From: Arsukibacterium indicum
GTDB lineage: Bacteria > Pseudomonadota > Gammaproteobacteria > Enterobacterales > Alteromonadaceae
Length of the DNA stretch: 64,000 nt
Direction of reading: 5' to 3'
NCBI RefSeq assembly: GCF_019100565.1
Contig: NZ_JAHRID010000008.1
Coordinates: forward strand, 149,949-213,948
The position numbers and the translations under genes are program-made. Positions 1 to 8,916 of this stretch are shown here, one piece after another (position 1 is the stretch's first letter; every line of letters starts with the position of its first letter). The notes beneath the pieces were generated by a model, which did no database searches, was not told the DNA's origin, and saw only the letters and a list, made by a program, of their open reading frames with translations.

Positions 1-80
1 CAGGCCAGAGCTGACAGCAGCAAGACAGTTTTAGTAACAGTTGCGTAAATCTTAGTGGAGTATAATTTAAAGGTTGCCAT
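1..80 (-). CDS. N-terminal fragment of a secreted protein (cut by window edge)
   Basis: Reading leftward from an ATG at 80-78 there are 26 open codons to the window edge. The peptide starts MATFKLYSTK and continues with the hydrophobic stretch TVLLLSALA, which looks like an export signal peptide (positive N-region, then a hydrophobic core). The rest of the gene is outside the window, so no family can be named. It follows the PEP-CTERM gene on the same strand, behind a terminator-like hairpin, so it probably has its own transcription start. It may be another surface protein. Confidence 0.5.
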   Translation of the reverse strand, partial: MATFKLYSTKIYATVTKTVLLLSALA

Positions 81-130
81 AATTTTATTCCATTAAACAG
101 GCTGGTAGGGCTTAGCGCTATTATTCGCTA

Positions 131-162
131 AAAAATAAAGCCCTGCATTACAGCAAGGCTTT
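131..162 (-). terminator. Rho-independent terminator after the PEP-CTERM gene
   Basis: An inverted repeat AAAGCC (137-142) / GGCTTT (157-162), extended by TGC/GCA around a 6-nt loop with one mismatch, is followed on the minus strand by a T-rich run (TTTATTTTTTAG). It lies 55 bases past the stop of the PEP-CTERM gene and before the next minus-strand gene. Confidence 0.7.
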
Positions 163-216
163 ACCAGTACTTACATTAAAAGTCGTACTCAGATTGCTGT
201 GCTCAGTAAATCTGAA

Positions 217-1221
217 TTACAGCTTAGCATAGCGTTGACGACGGGCAAACAATGCCAGTAACCCACTTGCAAACAGCAGCGCACTGGCAGGTGCCGGTAC
301 CGCAACCGGATCGTCCGGGTCAATAATTACGGTACCACCTACTCCGGCAAAACCGAAAATATAGGTTGGAGTAATTTCACCGTTGGCATCACCAAAACCA
401 TCCTGATCAACATCTAAACCAGACCAGCCCAGAGAGTAAACCTCAGCGCCAACACTGGCTAAAGCACTTAACGCGGCATTGCGGTTCGCTGCGCCACCAT
501 AGAAAATTTCAAAGGTGTAGCTTTCACCGGCCAGTAAGGCACCAAAGTCAAAGTCGAAGTTAGAGCCAATATCGCCCGGACCACCCGCAGTAAAATCGCC
601 GCTATTGCCGCCAGTTGGCGAACAAGAAGCTAGTGGGCTAGAATTGCAGAAACCATTATCGTTAGCAGCTAGCACAGCAGTAGCGCCAGCAGTTCCGCCA
701 ATAGTTACAAATTCATTAAAGGGTGAAGGTGACGTATCCCAGTCGAAAGTACGACGGTATAACAGATTAGCAATATCGGCACCGCTGATATTTTCAATGG
801 TTACTGCTACCCGGTATAAGTTGTCGCTTTCGGCAGAAAGGGCAAAATCGTGGGTAATTTGCAGCAGGCCACCCATAGTGGTTACTGACGTAGCAGTTGA
901 TGCAGTGCTGTCAAAACTAACCAGGCTCAGGCCAGCTGTACCTGAAGCGTTGTTGGCATAGCCAGCAGTGCCATTAACAGCAACACCCCAGCCTTCACAT
1001 AAACAGCCGTGGTAGGTTGCTTCATATTCAAGGCCATCGTCCAGGTAACGTAAACCGACACCAGTTAAACCGGTAACGTCAGCTACTCCACCACTTACAT
1101 TAAGCTGGCCAAGTTCATCGACACCCAGTTTTACATTGCCATCAGTAATAATCATTGATGCCTGGCAGGCACCAGCGATACTAAATAAGGCTGCAGCAGC
1201 AGCCAGTTTTAAAAGTTTCAT
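217..1221 (-). CDS. PEP-CTERM sorting domain protein
   Basis: Exported protein of about 334 residues. It begins with a signal peptide (MKLLKLAAAAALFSIAGACQ) and ends with a classical PEP-CTERM signal: Val-Pro-Ala-Pro, a hydrophobic helix (ALLFASGLLALFA) and a basic tail (RRQRYAKL). Such tails are recognised by exosortase and the proteins go to the cell surface or extracellular matrix. The body is Gly/Ala/Thr rich with no recognised enzymatic motif and ends in an Asp-rich stretch (VDQDGFGDANGE) resembling calcium-binding loops. I prefer the ATG at 1221 because AGGA lies 9 bases before it; an in-frame ATG at 1230 overlaps that ribosome site. No exosortase gene is visible in the window. Confidence 0.85.
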   Translation of the reverse strand: MKLLKLAAAAALFSIAGACQASMIITDGNVKLGVDELGQLNVSGGVADVTGLTGVGLRYLDDGLEYEATYHGCLCEGWGVAVNGTAGYANNASGTAGLSLVSFDSTASTATSVTTMGGLLQITHDFALSAESDNLYRVAVTIENISGADIANLLYRRTFDWDTSPSPFNEFVTIGGTAGATAVLAANDNGFCNSSPLASCSPTGGNSGDFTAGGPGDIGSNFDFDFGALLAGESYTFEIFYGGAANRNAALSALASVGAEVYSLGWSGLDVDQDGFGDANGEITPTYIFGFAGVGGTVIIDPDDPVAVPAPASALLFASGLLALFARRQRYAKL

Positions 1222-1272
1222 AATTTTCATCCTGAAAGTTAATCATAGTTGAACAGTACAACGCCCTTTCAA

Positions 1273-1288
1273 AGCACAAAATATGCCA
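1273..1288 (-). promoter_or_regulatory. Sigma-54-like promoter of the PEP-CTERM gene
   Basis: On the minus strand the site reads TGGCATATTTTGTGCT. The GG and GC doublets are at the fixed spacing of -24/-12 promoters, and 9 of 12 defined consensus positions match. It lies about 50 bases upstream of the start codon. PEP-CTERM genes in several Proteobacteria are known to carry sigma-54 sites linked to the PrsK/PrsR system, so the match is in a sensible place. It is a pattern match only. Confidence 0.45.
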
Positions 1289-1387
1289 TTAATTAAGTTG
1301 TTGTTTTAAAAGTAAAATATGTTGTACCCATTATATAAATGTAAAGAATTGTGACGAAGAGATGACGGGAAGTGAAGGGTAGTAAAC

Positions 1388-1621
1388 CTATTTTTTGAAA
1401 AACTGATTATCCTGAGCAATAAATTCCTGTTCCAATTCAGCCAGATATTGCTCTGACAATTCAGCGTCTATTGGCGCTTTATCAGGAATGCGGTGGTTTT
1501 CCGCCGCCCAGTCACCTAAATCAATTAACTTACAACGCTCAGAGCAAAAAGGCCGGAAAGCCGAATCGGCATTCCAGACAACGGCAGTACTGCAAGTGGG
1601 GCATTTAACGGTAGTTGGCAT
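1388..1621 (-). CDS. yacG: DNA gyrase inhibitor YacG
   Basis: A 77-residue zinc-ribbon protein with four cysteines at 7, 10, 26 and 30 (KCPTC and FCSERC), followed by [12 protein letters not shown], the family signature. YacG binds GyrB and inhibits gyrase. The start MPTTVKCP at 1621 gives the family's usual length; upstream in-frame codons would add 35 residues with no resemblance to the family. It is the last gene of the pilD-coaE-zapD-yacG order common in gammaproteobacteria, though 179 bases separate it from zapD. Confidence 0.92.
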   Translation of the reverse strand: MPTTVKCPTCSTAVVWNADSAFRPFCSERCKLIDLGDWAAENHRIPDKAPIDAELSEQYLAELEQEFIAQDNQFFKK

Positions 1622-1696
1622 AAAAATAAACTCTGATTGAAACTTTAAAACGGCAATTAGTATAGCCGATAAGTTGTTATTGCTGAACCCGGATTG

Positions 1697-1762
1697 CTCA
1701 CGCCGACACGCCGTAAACCCATCCATGGGGGCTCGTTTCCGCCCGTCCGGGGCTTCAACGGT
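1697..1762 (-). repeat. Dispersed palindromic repeat, copy A
   Basis: Read on the minus strand, this 66-base unit starts GACCGTTGAAGCCC, passes through a short hairpin (CCCAT-GG-ATGGG) and ends ACGGCGTGTCGGCGTGAG. The same beginning and end, around longer hairpins, recur at 12564-12701 on the plus strand, so both belong to one repeat family. It sits between zapD and yacG. Confidence 0.6.
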
Positions 1763-1800
1763 CAGCTTAGAGCAACCCGGATTCTGCTTTCAAAGTTGGG

Positions 1801-2568
1801 CTAACAACAAGCCAGTTGAAATTGCTGTGATTTAGCGGCAGCGCTGCGGGCGCTGTCGGCATCCAGCTGCATAAAGCGAATGGCATAACGGTACTTATTG
1901 CCACTTACCGTAGGATAAGTACCTTCACCGGCCGGGTATTTTATTCGCAATAACTCAAACTGCTCAGCGTTTTGCTGATAAAAGCCGTTATCGGCCAGTA
2001 CATCCTGATAATGGCCGCGCTCACGAATAAAGCTCAGCACATAGCGAATAGCCTGTTCTGCCAGCATTATCTGGTTAAGCCAGTCTGCTGCCTGCGCCTG
2101 GCGCTCACTAAGCGGTAAACTAAACCAGTATTGCAGTTGTGGCATATCAAAGTAACAGCAACCACCGGGAATACTAAAACGCTGGCGCAGCGGTGCTAAA
2201 AAGTTATCGTCTTTTAACCCAGCCAGTAACTTGCCGCTGCGCAGTAATTCTGACTGCATTCTCACCGCCGCCTGCAGCATGGTTTGTAACTTAGTATCTG
2301 AAACCGACGGGTGTTGCGACCACATTACCAGCTGGCTTTCACAGCGCTCAATATCTTTAATTAAGTCGGGCCGCACATCATTGCGATCCATCACTTCTAT
2401 TAACGCAAACAGGTTGGTAAAAAAGCTTTGCTGTTGGTTTTCATCAGCCAGCGCCAGCTGGGCGTGAACCTGCTGGAATAAAAACTCCAGGCGCAGGTAG
2501 GTGCGGATTTTTTCGTTCAGCGGATGTTCGTAAATAATGTCAGCTGTATCCGTCATGCTATCTGTCAT
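1801..2568 (-). CDS. zapD: Cell division protein ZapD
   Basis: A protein of 255 residues containing YEHPLNEKIRTYLRLEFLF near the N-terminus, the conserved opening of ZapD (formerly YacF). ZapD crosslinks FtsZ filaments at the division ring. Length and all-helical character match the family. A second in-frame ATG four codons downstream could be the true start; the spacing does not settle it. It lies 21 bases after coaE on the same strand and is probably co-transcribed with it, as in most gammaproteobacteria. The C-terminus ends in Cys-Cys, without apparent functional meaning. Confidence 0.93.
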   Translation of the reverse strand: MTDSMTDTADIIYEHPLNEKIRTYLRLEFLFQQVHAQLALADENQQQSFFTNLFALIEVMDRNDVRPDLIKDIERCESQLVMWSQHPSVSDTKLQTMLQAAVRMQSELLRSGKLLAGLKDDNFLAPLRQRFSIPGGCCYFDMPQLQYWFSLPLSERQAQAADWLNQIMLAEQAIRYVLSFIRERGHYQDVLADNGFYQQNAEQFELLRIKYPAGEGTYPTVSGNKYRYAIRFMQLDADSARSAAAKSQQFQLACC

Positions 2569-2589
2569 AAAAATGGTTGGCCTGTTTGG

Positions 2590-3270
2590 TTAAACGTTTT
2601 GTGCCAGTGCTTTATAGCGTTGGTGTAGTTGCTGTACCTGCTGCTGCAGCGAGCTGGCGTTGCCCTGGTGTTCAACAGGCGTATTCGCCAGATCCAAGCC
2701 ACCGATATCAGCATTATTATCAATAATATCATCAGCTAAGGCTAAGCGTTCAGCCCGGCTGATCTGGCTGGCAATAATAGCCCGCACCTGCTCCGGTGTC
2801 GCACCGGCGTTAACAGCATCGCGGTTTAGAGTACGGCTGAGCTGGTTTTGTTCAGTTATATCTACCACCAGTACCCGATCTACCAGAGTATGCAGCTTAT
2901 TTTCCAGTAGTAAAGGCGCCACTAACAGTACATAAGGCGCTGCCGGCAGTGCGGCTAACTGGCTAAGCATTTCGCGGCGAATCGCCGGGTGCATAACGCT
3001 ATTCAGCCAGGCTTTGGCTGCCGGGTCATTAAAAATTAACTGGCGTAGCAAAGGCCGGTTCAAGGTGTGCTCAGCTGTCAGCAACTCTGGCCCGAAATGG
3101 TCGACTATTTCGGCTAACAGCGGGCTGCCTTTGGCTACAATCTCGCGGGCCACAATATCAGCGTCTACTGCTGGTATACCAAGTTCGTTAAACAGCCTTG
3201 TCACGGTCGACTTACCACTGCCAATCCCACCGGTTAAGCCAACAATAAAACGTTTAGCAGAGTTAACCAT
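2590..3270 (-). CDS. coaE: Dephospho-CoA kinase
   Basis: 226 residues with a P-loop at about 11-22 (GLTGGIGSGKST) and the family motifs VDADIVARE, HPAIRREM and the substrate-lid region LLLENKLHTLVDRVLVVD. It catalyses the last step of coenzyme A synthesis, ATP-dependent phosphorylation of the 3'-hydroxyl of dephospho-CoA. The C-terminal 25 residues (NASSLQQQVQQLHQRYKAL) look like a short extra helix. It lies between pilD and zapD on the same strand, the usual location for coaE in this group. Confidence 0.95.
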   Translation of the reverse strand: MVNSAKRFIVGLTGGIGSGKSTVTRLFNELGIPAVDADIVAREIVAKGSPLLAEIVDHFGPELLTAEHTLNRPLLRQLIFNDPAAKAWLNSVMHPAIRREMLSQLAALPAAPYVLLVAPLLLENKLHTLVDRVLVVDITEQNQLSRTLNRDAVNAGATPEQVRAIIASQISRAERLALADDIIDNNADIGGLDLANTPVEHQGNASSLQQQVQQLHQRYKALAQNV

Positions 3271-3299
3271 TACTATTAACCATTAGCACTTGTCCGGGC

Positions 3300-3352
3300 C
3301 TTCAGTAGGCCCCCAGGTAACTTCAGTAGGCCCCGAGGTAACTTAAGTAGGC
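3300..3352. repeat. 21-bp tandem repeat at the 3' end of pilD
   Basis: Two near-identical 21-base units (3300-3320 and 3321-3341, differing at one base) are followed by a half unit with one further change (3342-3352). The pilD reading frame ends inside the array: the codon read as Leu TTA in the innermost unit is TGA stop in the next one. Since 21 bases equal seven codons, the array preserves the frame and looks like a slippage duplication of the last codons of pilD. Confidence 0.75.
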
Positions 3353-4219
3353 ATTAGTCAGTTGCTCGCCCCACAGCAGGGCGATAAAGCCAGCGGCAGC
3401 AATGTATGGGCCAAATGGTATAGGGGTTGCCTTATCCCGGCCCTGAATCGCCAGCATGCTGGCGCCTATTACCGCACCCACTACCGACGATAATAAAATA
3501 ATCAGCGGTAGCTGTTGCCAGCCAAGCAGGGCGCCAAAAATCGCCAGCAATTTAAAATCGCCATAGCCCATACCTTCCTTGCCGGTTAGCAGTTTAAAGC
3601 CCCAGTACACCAGCCATAAACTCAGGTAGCCCGCAGCGGCGCCAACAATAGCCTGTGACGGATTAACTAAGGCTGAATCGGTCAGGCTGAATAATAATGC
3701 CAGCCACAGCAGCGGTAAGGTCAGGCTGTCGGGCAACAGCATGGTGTCGATATCAATAAAACTCAGCGCAATTAAGCCCCAGGTTACAAATATAAGCACT
3801 AATGCCAAGGTACCAAAGCCATACTGCCAGGCCACCAGCGCCGACAACAACGCGGTTAATGCTTCCACCGCCGGGTAGCGGCTGCTTATTGGCGCATTAC
3901 AATGGCGGCAGCGGCCCTTTAACAGCAACCAGCTAATTACCGGTATATTATCGCGGGCGGCAATAGGGGTATGGCACTTAGGGCAGGCCGAACGTGGTAC
4001 CGCCAGGTTAAAACGCTCTTTGTTATCAGCATTAGCCGGGCTAATGGCTGTGTCAGCGTTAAAATACGCCTGATATTCCTGCTGCCACTCGCGCTCCATC
4101 ATCTTTGGCAAGCGGTACACCAGCACATTTAAAAAGCTGCCAATCAGTAAACTGATTAGCGCCACAAGGCTAATAAAAAGCCAGCTATGCTGGCTTAAAT
4201 AATTGATAAATTCAGTCAT
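3323..4219 (-). CDS. pilD: Type IV prepilin peptidase / N-methyltransferase PilD
   Basis: 298-residue polytopic membrane protein of the A24 aspartic peptidase family. It has the N-terminal domain (LIGSFLNVLVYRLP), two zinc-type cysteine pairs (CPKC and CRHC), and the two catalytic aspartate regions FIDIDTMLLPD and MGYGDFKLLA (GxGD motif). It cleaves the leader of PilA-type and type II secretion pseudopilins and methylates the new N-terminus. Its ATG overlaps the stop of pilC by one base, so translation is coupled. The stop codon lies within a 21-bp tandem repeat. Confidence 0.95.
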   Translation of the reverse strand: MTEFINYLSQHSWLFISLVALISLLIGSFLNVLVYRLPKMMEREWQQEYQAYFNADTAISPANADNKERFNLAVPRSACPKCHTPIAARDNIPVISWLLLKGRCRHCNAPISSRYPAVEALTALLSALVAWQYGFGTLALVLIFVTWGLIALSFIDIDTMLLPDSLTLPLLWLALLFSLTDSALVNPSQAIVGAAAGYLSLWLVYWGFKLLTGKEGMGYGDFKLLAIFGALLGWQQLPLIILLSSVVGAVIGASMLAIQGRDKATPIPFGPYIAAAGFIALLWGEQLTNAYLSYLGAY

Positions 4220-5448
4220 TAGATAATTGAACCTAACTGGAATATAGGCAGATACATTGCAATAATTAAACCACCGATTATGACCCCTAACACTGCCATT
4301 ATCAGCGGTTCTAATAACGCGGTTAAGCCTTCAACGGCGTCATCCACTTCCTGCTCATAAATATTGGCCACTTTTTCCAGCATACCATCCAGTGCACCGG
4401 ACTCTTCACCAATCGACACCATCTGAATCACCATTTCCGGAAACTGATCAGTTTGTTTCATCGCTAAGTACATCTGGGTACCGGACGATACCTCTTCCCG
4501 AATATGCATAATAGCATTGCGGTATATTTCATTGCCCGAGGCGCCGGCGGCCGATTCCAGTGCTTCGATTAACGGTACACCGGCGGCAAAGGTGGTCGAT
4601 AAAGTACGGGCAAAACGGGCGACTGCCGCCTTATTTAAAATATTACCAATAACCGGTGCTTTTAAAATCATCGCATCGGCCCGGGTTCGAAACTTTAAGC
4701 TATTAGCATAAGCTTTTTTCACCACATAACCAAAAGCAATTAGTCCAAATAATACTACCCACCAGTATTGCTGCATCATTTCTGAAATACCCAGCACAAA
4801 CTGGGTAAAAGCCGGTAATTCAGCACCAAAACCAGCAAAAATACTGGCAAATTGTGGTACCACAAAAATCAGCAAGATCGACGTTACAATAGCGGCCACC
4901 ACTAATACCGCTACCGGATAGAACATGGCTTTTTTAATTTTAGATTTTAGCGCTTCGGCCTTTTCTTTATAAATGGCTATCCGGTCAAATATCCGGTCCA
5001 GCGCACCAGATTGCTCGCCCGATTTAACTAAATCGCAATACAGCTCATCAAAATATTTGGGGTGTTCACGCAGCACTTCTGATAATGGCAAACCGGCCTG
5101 AATTTTTACTGATATTTTCTGCATTAAGGTGCGCAGGCTTTTATTATCAGCACCATTGGCAATTAAGTCGATACTTTGTACCAGCGGCACACCTGCGCCG
5201 AGCATAGTAGCGATCTGGCGGGTTACCACGGCAATATCGGCCGGGGTGATTTTTTTCTCGCCACTAAATAATGATTTAGGCTTGCGTTTAACCTTGGATG
5301 GGGTAATGCCCTGCTGGCGTAACAGTGCTTTTACTTCGGCAATACTATTGCCTTTTAACTCGCCATCGGCTTTTTTACCGCGGCGGTTTACCCCTTTATA
5401 TTGGTATATTTCCAGCTCTTTAATTTTAAATTTTTGTGCCTGAGCCAT
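4219..5448 (-). CDS. pilC: Type IV pilus inner-membrane platform protein PilC
   Basis: 409 residues with two T2SSF (GspF) domains, at roughly 75-200 and 275-400, each followed by membrane helices (VLVVAAIVTSILLIFVVPQF and AVLGVIIGGLIIAMYLPIF). The N-terminal part (YQYKGVNRRGKKADGEL) is typical of PilC. PilC forms the inner-membrane platform on which the ATPases PilB and PilT act. It lies between pilB and pilD on the same strand with a 130-base gap to pilB that carries a short direct repeat. Confidence 0.95.
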   Translation of the reverse strand: MAQAQKFKIKELEIYQYKGVNRRGKKADGELKGNSIAEVKALLRQQGITPSKVKRKPKSLFSGEKKITPADIAVVTRQIATMLGAGVPLVQSIDLIANGADNKSLRTLMQKISVKIQAGLPLSEVLREHPKYFDELYCDLVKSGEQSGALDRIFDRIAIYKEKAEALKSKIKKAMFYPVAVLVVAAIVTSILLIFVVPQFASIFAGFGAELPAFTQFVLGISEMMQQYWWVVLFGLIAFGYVVKKAYANSLKFRTRADAMILKAPVIGNILNKAAVARFARTLSTTFAAGVPLIEALESAAGASGNEIYRNAIMHIREEVSSGTQMYLAMKQTDQFPEMVIQMVSIGEESGALDGMLEKVANIYEQEVDDAVEGLTALLEPLIMAVLGVIIGGLIIAMYLPIFQLGSII

Positions 5449-5527
5449 ACTAATTGTCCTGTTGCCGCGCCAAGGCGCACTATGTAAAAACGATATTCAT
5501 TAACCAGGTAGCATTAAAAAACCTAAA

Positions 5528-5569
5528 CACTCACCACTCAACACTTATAACCAAGCACTCACCACTCAA
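5528..5569. repeat. 14-bp direct repeat between pilB and pilC
   Basis: CACTCACCACTCAA occurs at 5528-5541 and again at 5556-5569, 28 bases apart, in the pilB-pilC spacer. No function is evident. Confidence 0.6.
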
Positions 5570-5578
5570 AACCGGCAA

Positions 5579-7273
5579 TTAGCCTTTAGTCACCCGGTTT
5601 ACTTCGGCCAGGCTGGTTACGCCGGCGGCAGCTTTCAGCAGCCCCGACTGGCGTAAGCTGTTAATGCCTTCTCTGGCCGCCTGGTTGGCAATATCCAGTG
5701 AGTTACCGTCGGCCATAATAATATCGGCCATTTTACCGCTAATTGGCATTACTTCGTAAATACCAACCCGGCCTTTATAGCCATTGGTGCAATGATCACA
5801 ACCCACCGGTTTAAAAATAGTAATGCTACCAAGCTGTTCTTCAGTAAAGCCCTGGCGCAGTAACTCCTGGTCAGGCAGCTTCTCCGGCGCCTTGCACTGG
5901 GTGCATAAGCGCCGGGCCAGCCGCTGGGCAATAATTAAGCTGACTGAGCTGGCAACGTTGTAAGCCGGCACCCCCATATTCAAAAGGCGGGTTAAGGTTT
6001 CCGGCGCCGAGTTAGTGTGCAGGGTCGACAGTACTAAGTGGCCGGTCTGGGCCGCTTTAATGGCGATTTCGGCGGTTTCTAAATCCCGGATCTCACCCAC
6101 CATTACTACATCTGGGTCTTGCCGTAAAAACGATTTTAAGGCGCTGGCAAAGGTTAAACCGGCCCGCGGGTTTACCTGCACCTGGTTAATACCCGGTAAG
6201 TTAATTTCAACCGGGTCTTCGGCGGTGGAAATATTGGTTTCGCTGGTATTAAGTATCGCCAGGCCGGTATACAGGGATACCGTTTTACCGCTACCGGTGG
6301 GGCCGGTTACTAAAATCATGCCCTGCGGCTGGGCCAGTGCAGCTAAATAGCGCTGCTTCTGAATATCTTCATAGCCCAGTACATCGATACCGAGCATGGC
6401 GCTGTCGGAATCGAGAATACGCATTACAATTTTCTCGCCCCATAAGGTGGGCAGGCTGCTAACCCGAAAGTCGATAGACTTTTTAGCCGATAATTTCAGC
6501 TTAATCCGGCCATCCTGTGGTACCCGTTTCTCGGCAATATCCAGCCGCGACATTACCTTTAACCGCGCTGAAAGCCGGCTGGCCAGCGCCACCGGCGGGT
6601 TGGCCACTTCATGCAGAATACCGTCGATCCGAAAGCGAATGCGGTACATTTTCTCATAAGGCTCAAAGTGCAGATCCGACGCGCCTTTGCGAATGGCATC
6701 CAGCAGCATTTTATTAATAAAGGCAATAATCGGCTGGTCTTCTTTGTCGGTGCTAACCCCGCCTTCGTCTTCCTCTTCTTCAACAATGCCTAAGGAGCCT
6801 AAATCCCAATCGCCGGCATCACCTGCCATATTAAAACTGCTGTCAAACAGCTTTTCTATCAGCTTTTGCAGTTTATCAAACTCAACCACCACCACTTCGG
6901 CGTTTAAGCCGGTGTTAAATTCAAAGTCTTCAATGGCGGCAATATTGGTGGGGTCGATAACAGCCAGGTACATGGTACGGCCACGTTTAGCCAACGGCAG
7001 CATATCGTTTTTACGTATCAGCTTTTCGTTACGTAAATCTTCCGGTACCGACACTAAATCGTAATAATCCAGGTCAATACTCAGGGCATGGCTTACCTGG
7101 GTAGCCATCTCGGCCAGCCGGGCTGAGCCAATTAATTTTTCATTTATCAGCAGTTCCGGCAGGGTACGGTAATTACTGCTTTTTTCGCTAATAACTTTAC
7201 TGGCTTTATCGCTGTCGATAATACCTTGCTGCATTAACCGTTTTAACAGGGTGGAATTTGCATTAACCGCCAT
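5579..7273 (-). CDS. pilB: Type IV pilus assembly ATPase PilB
   Basis: 564-residue secretion ATPase. The N-terminal MshEN domain (about 40-145) is followed by a catalytic core with Walker A ([14 protein letters not shown], near residue 330), Asp box, Walker B ([13 protein letters not shown]), His box ([14 protein letters not shown]) and the tetracysteine zinc site (CTQC and CDHC). PilB powers pilus extension. It is the first gene of pilB-pilC-pilD on this strand. The upstream 59 bases (7296-7354) are duplicated at 8917-8975, beyond an inserted mobile module, so its present promoter region is a product of that event. Confidence 0.96.
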   Translation of the reverse strand: MAVNANSTLLKRLMQQGIIDSDKASKVISEKSSNYRTLPELLINEKLIGSARLAEMATQVSHALSIDLDYYDLVSVPEDLRNEKLIRKNDMLPLAKRGRTMYLAVIDPTNIAAIEDFEFNTGLNAEVVVVEFDKLQKLIEKLFDSSFNMAGDAGDWDLGSLGIVEEEEDEGGVSTDKEDQPIIAFINKMLLDAIRKGASDLHFEPYEKMYRIRFRIDGILHEVANPPVALASRLSARLKVMSRLDIAEKRVPQDGRIKLKLSAKKSIDFRVSSLPTLWGEKIVMRILDSDSAMLGIDVLGYEDIQKQRYLAALAQPQGMILVTGPTGSGKTVSLYTGLAILNTSETNISTAEDPVEINLPGINQVQVNPRAGLTFASALKSFLRQDPDVVMVGEIRDLETAEIAIKAAQTGHLVLSTLHTNSAPETLTRLLNMGVPAYNVASSVSLIIAQRLARRLCTQCKAPEKLPDQELLRQGFTEEQLGSITIFKPVGCDHCTNGYKGRVGIYEVMPISGKMADIIMADGNSLDIANQAAREGINSLRQSGLLKAAAGVTSLAEVNRVTKG

Positions 7274-7295
7274 ACAGCGTACTTGTCCTGAATTG

Positions 7296-7354
7296 CTATT
7301 AACTTTATGTGAATGCCTTGATTATGCCAGCATTTAGTACTTATTCAAGTTTAT
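7296..7354. repeat. 59-bp direct repeat, left copy
   Basis: Matches 8917-8975 at 54 of 59 positions in the same orientation. The two copies bracket the transposase plus toxin-antitoxin module. The left copy lies just upstream of pilB. Confidence 0.85.
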
Positions 7355-7445
7355 AGTGCCACAGCTTAAATTAGGGTCAGAACAAAATTAAATTATCGGC
7401 TACGCTTAAGGTATTTTTACTTGCTGATATGGAAAAATAAGTGTT

Positions 7446-8144
7446 ATGGCAAGACTTCCCCGGGTGCATCTGGCAGGTGTGCCAGAACATATTATTCAGC
7501 GTGGCAATAACCGGCAGGTGTGTTTTGCCAGCGATGATGATTTTGCAGCCTATGCCAGCTGGCTGCAGGAGTTTGCTGAAAAATTTCAGGTGCAGTTACA
7601 TGCCTGGGTATTTATGACTAACCACGTACACTTGCTGTGCACCGCTTCAGACAGCAGTGGCATAAGCCTGATGATGCAAAGTCTGGGGCGGCAGTATGTG
7701 CGCTATTTTAACCGTAGATATAACCGCAGCGGTACCTTGTGGGAAGGGCGCTTTAAATCGTGCCTGGTACAAAGCGAGCGTTATGTTATGGCGGTGTATC
7801 GCTATATTGAACTGAACCCGGTGCGGGCGGGGATGGTTAGCTCGCCGGCAGCTTATCATTGGTCTAGTTATGCTACTAATGCGTTAGGCAGGCCATCGGC
7901 GCTTTGTCAGCCGCATGGCTGCTATCTGACAATGGCTGACACCGCTGCAGCGCGCCAGCAACAATACCGGGGGTTATTTACCAACGAATCAGATGACACC
8001 ATGCTGCAGCAAATTCGCAGTGCAACAAATAGCGGTATGGCGCTGGGTAATGACCATTTTAAAAAACAGGTGGCTGAGCTAACTGGCCGGCGCCAGCAAT
8101 TGGCAAAACGTGGCAGACCAAAGGGCAGCAGCAAAGGTAGTTAA
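7446..8144 (+). CDS. REP-associated tyrosine transposase (Y1/HUH type)
   Basis: 232 residues of the Y1 transposase family (TnpA_REP / RAYT). The HUH-type metal site is at His60-Val-His62 (VFMTNHVHLL) and the conserved block RYIELNPVRAGMV follows, preceded by tyrosines of the kind that attack DNA. The N-terminus MARLPRVHLAGVPEHIIQRGNN is typical of the family. These single-strand transposases act on REP palindromes. The gene is enclosed by a 20-base inverted repeat whose right arm overlaps the stop codon region. It is clearly related to the gene at 10886-11557. Confidence 0.92.
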   Translation: MARLPRVHLAGVPEHIIQRGNNRQVCFASDDDFAAYASWLQEFAEKFQVQLHAWVFMTNHVHLLCTASDSSGISLMMQSLGRQYVRYFNRRYNRSGTLWEGRFKSCLVQSERYVMAVYRYIELNPVRAGMVSSPAAYHWSSYATNALGRPSALCQPHGCYLTMADTAAARQQQYRGLFTNESDDTMLQQIRSATNSGMALGNDHFKKQVAELTGRRQQLAKRGRPKGSSKGS

Positions 8145-8255
8145 TTTTGTTCTGACCCTATTTTTTACTAACTTTCCTGCCCCTAATTTTTTGGTAATCA
8201 GCTATAATCTGGCGTATTATTTATTGGTCGAATCGAACGAAATAAGGTGGCAATT

Positions 8256-8522
8256 GTGGAGTCTTTAACAGCAAACCAGGCTAAAACAAACTTTGGCAGT
8301 ATGTTATTAAAAGCTCAGGTTGAGCCTGTTCAGATTAGCAAAAATGGTCGTCAGGTTGCGGTTGTAATGTCCGCAGAGCAGTATGAAGCGTTGAGTAAAG
8401 CTCTTAGCCGCTCGCTGCGTGAATCAGCAAATCGTGTGCAAACCATGTCAGAGCAGCAGTTAAATCAGCTGGCAGACTCGGATGCTTTTTTAAATGATCT
8501 GGCAGCAGGCCGGTACGATTGA
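8256..8522 (+). CDS. Phd/YefM-type antitoxin
   Basis: About 88 residues. The opening ESLTANQAKTNFGSMLLKAQ is the DNA-binding and dimerisation signature of Phd/YefM antitoxins, followed by VQISKNGRQVAVVMSAEQYEAL; the C-terminal part would wrap the toxin. I chose GTG at 8256, since AAGGTGG ends five bases before it; the in-frame GTG at 8247 lies inside that ribosome site. The stop overlaps the toxin start by four bases. It sits within the REP-transposase element between pilB and pilA. Confidence 0.88.
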   Translation: MESLTANQAKTNFGSMLLKAQVEPVQISKNGRQVAVVMSAEQYEALSKALSRSLRESANRVQTMSEQQLNQLADSDAFLNDLAAGRYD

Positions 8523-8827
8523 AAAAAAAGTTATCAGACGAAGCAAAAGCAGATCTGGTTGAAATTCGGCACTACACCTTGCATCAGTGGGGTGCAGCAC
8601 AATCCTCAAAATATATTGCCGCTATTAGTGCAACCATTAACAACCTTGCTGACAACCCCCTAATGGGCGTGCCAAGAGACGACATTAAAGAGGGCGTCAG
8701 GTTGTTTGTGCATGGCAGGCATGTAATTTATTACATAGTACGGCATCAGCTGCTTATTGTTATTCGTGTTTTAAATACCATGGTGCAGCCTGAACCCCGG
8801 CTGGTAGAGGTAGAAATACCAGACTAG
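8519..8827 (+). CDS. ParE/RelE-superfamily toxin
   Basis: 102 residues starting with TTG at 8519, overlapping the antitoxin stop (TTGA). The pattern LSDEAKADLVEIRHYTLHQWG, then LADNPLMGVPRDDIKEGVRLFVHGRHVIYYIVRHQLLIVIRVLN, matches ParE-type toxins, which block DNA gyrase, more closely than RelE mRNA interferases. The target is not provable from sequence. With the preceding antitoxin gene it forms a complete type II module. Confidence 0.88.
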   Translation: MKKKLSDEAKADLVEIRHYTLHQWGAAQSSKYIAAISATINNLADNPLMGVPRDDIKEGVRLFVHGRHVIYYIVRHQLLIVIRVLNTMVQPEPRLVEVEIPD

Positions 8828-8916
8828 CGTTGTGAAAGTGTATGGCGGGAATAGCTAAGGGCGGTTAGGGCAGTTAATTTTGTTCTGACCCCAATTTTAC
8901 TGACCCCAATTTTATC

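Larger units (their letters stand above)
7371..8914 (+). mobile_element. REP-associated transposase element carrying a toxin-antitoxin pair
   Basis: Ends are marked by copies of the same short sequence. TTAGGGTCAGAACAAAATTAA at 7371-7391 is inverted relative to TTAATTTTGTTCTGACCCTA at 8141-8160, giving a 20-base perfect inverted repeat around the transposase gene. A further copy at 8874-8892 and a partial one at 8899-8914 follow the toxin-antitoxin genes. The 59-bp direct repeats lie immediately outside. The unit therefore looks like a REP/RAYT element that has taken a toxin-antitoxin pair with it. How it moved is inference. Confidence 0.6.

Noticed and set aside
605..961. 118-codon open frame opposite the PEP-CTERM gene
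   Set aside because: Antisense shadow of a composition-biased gene.
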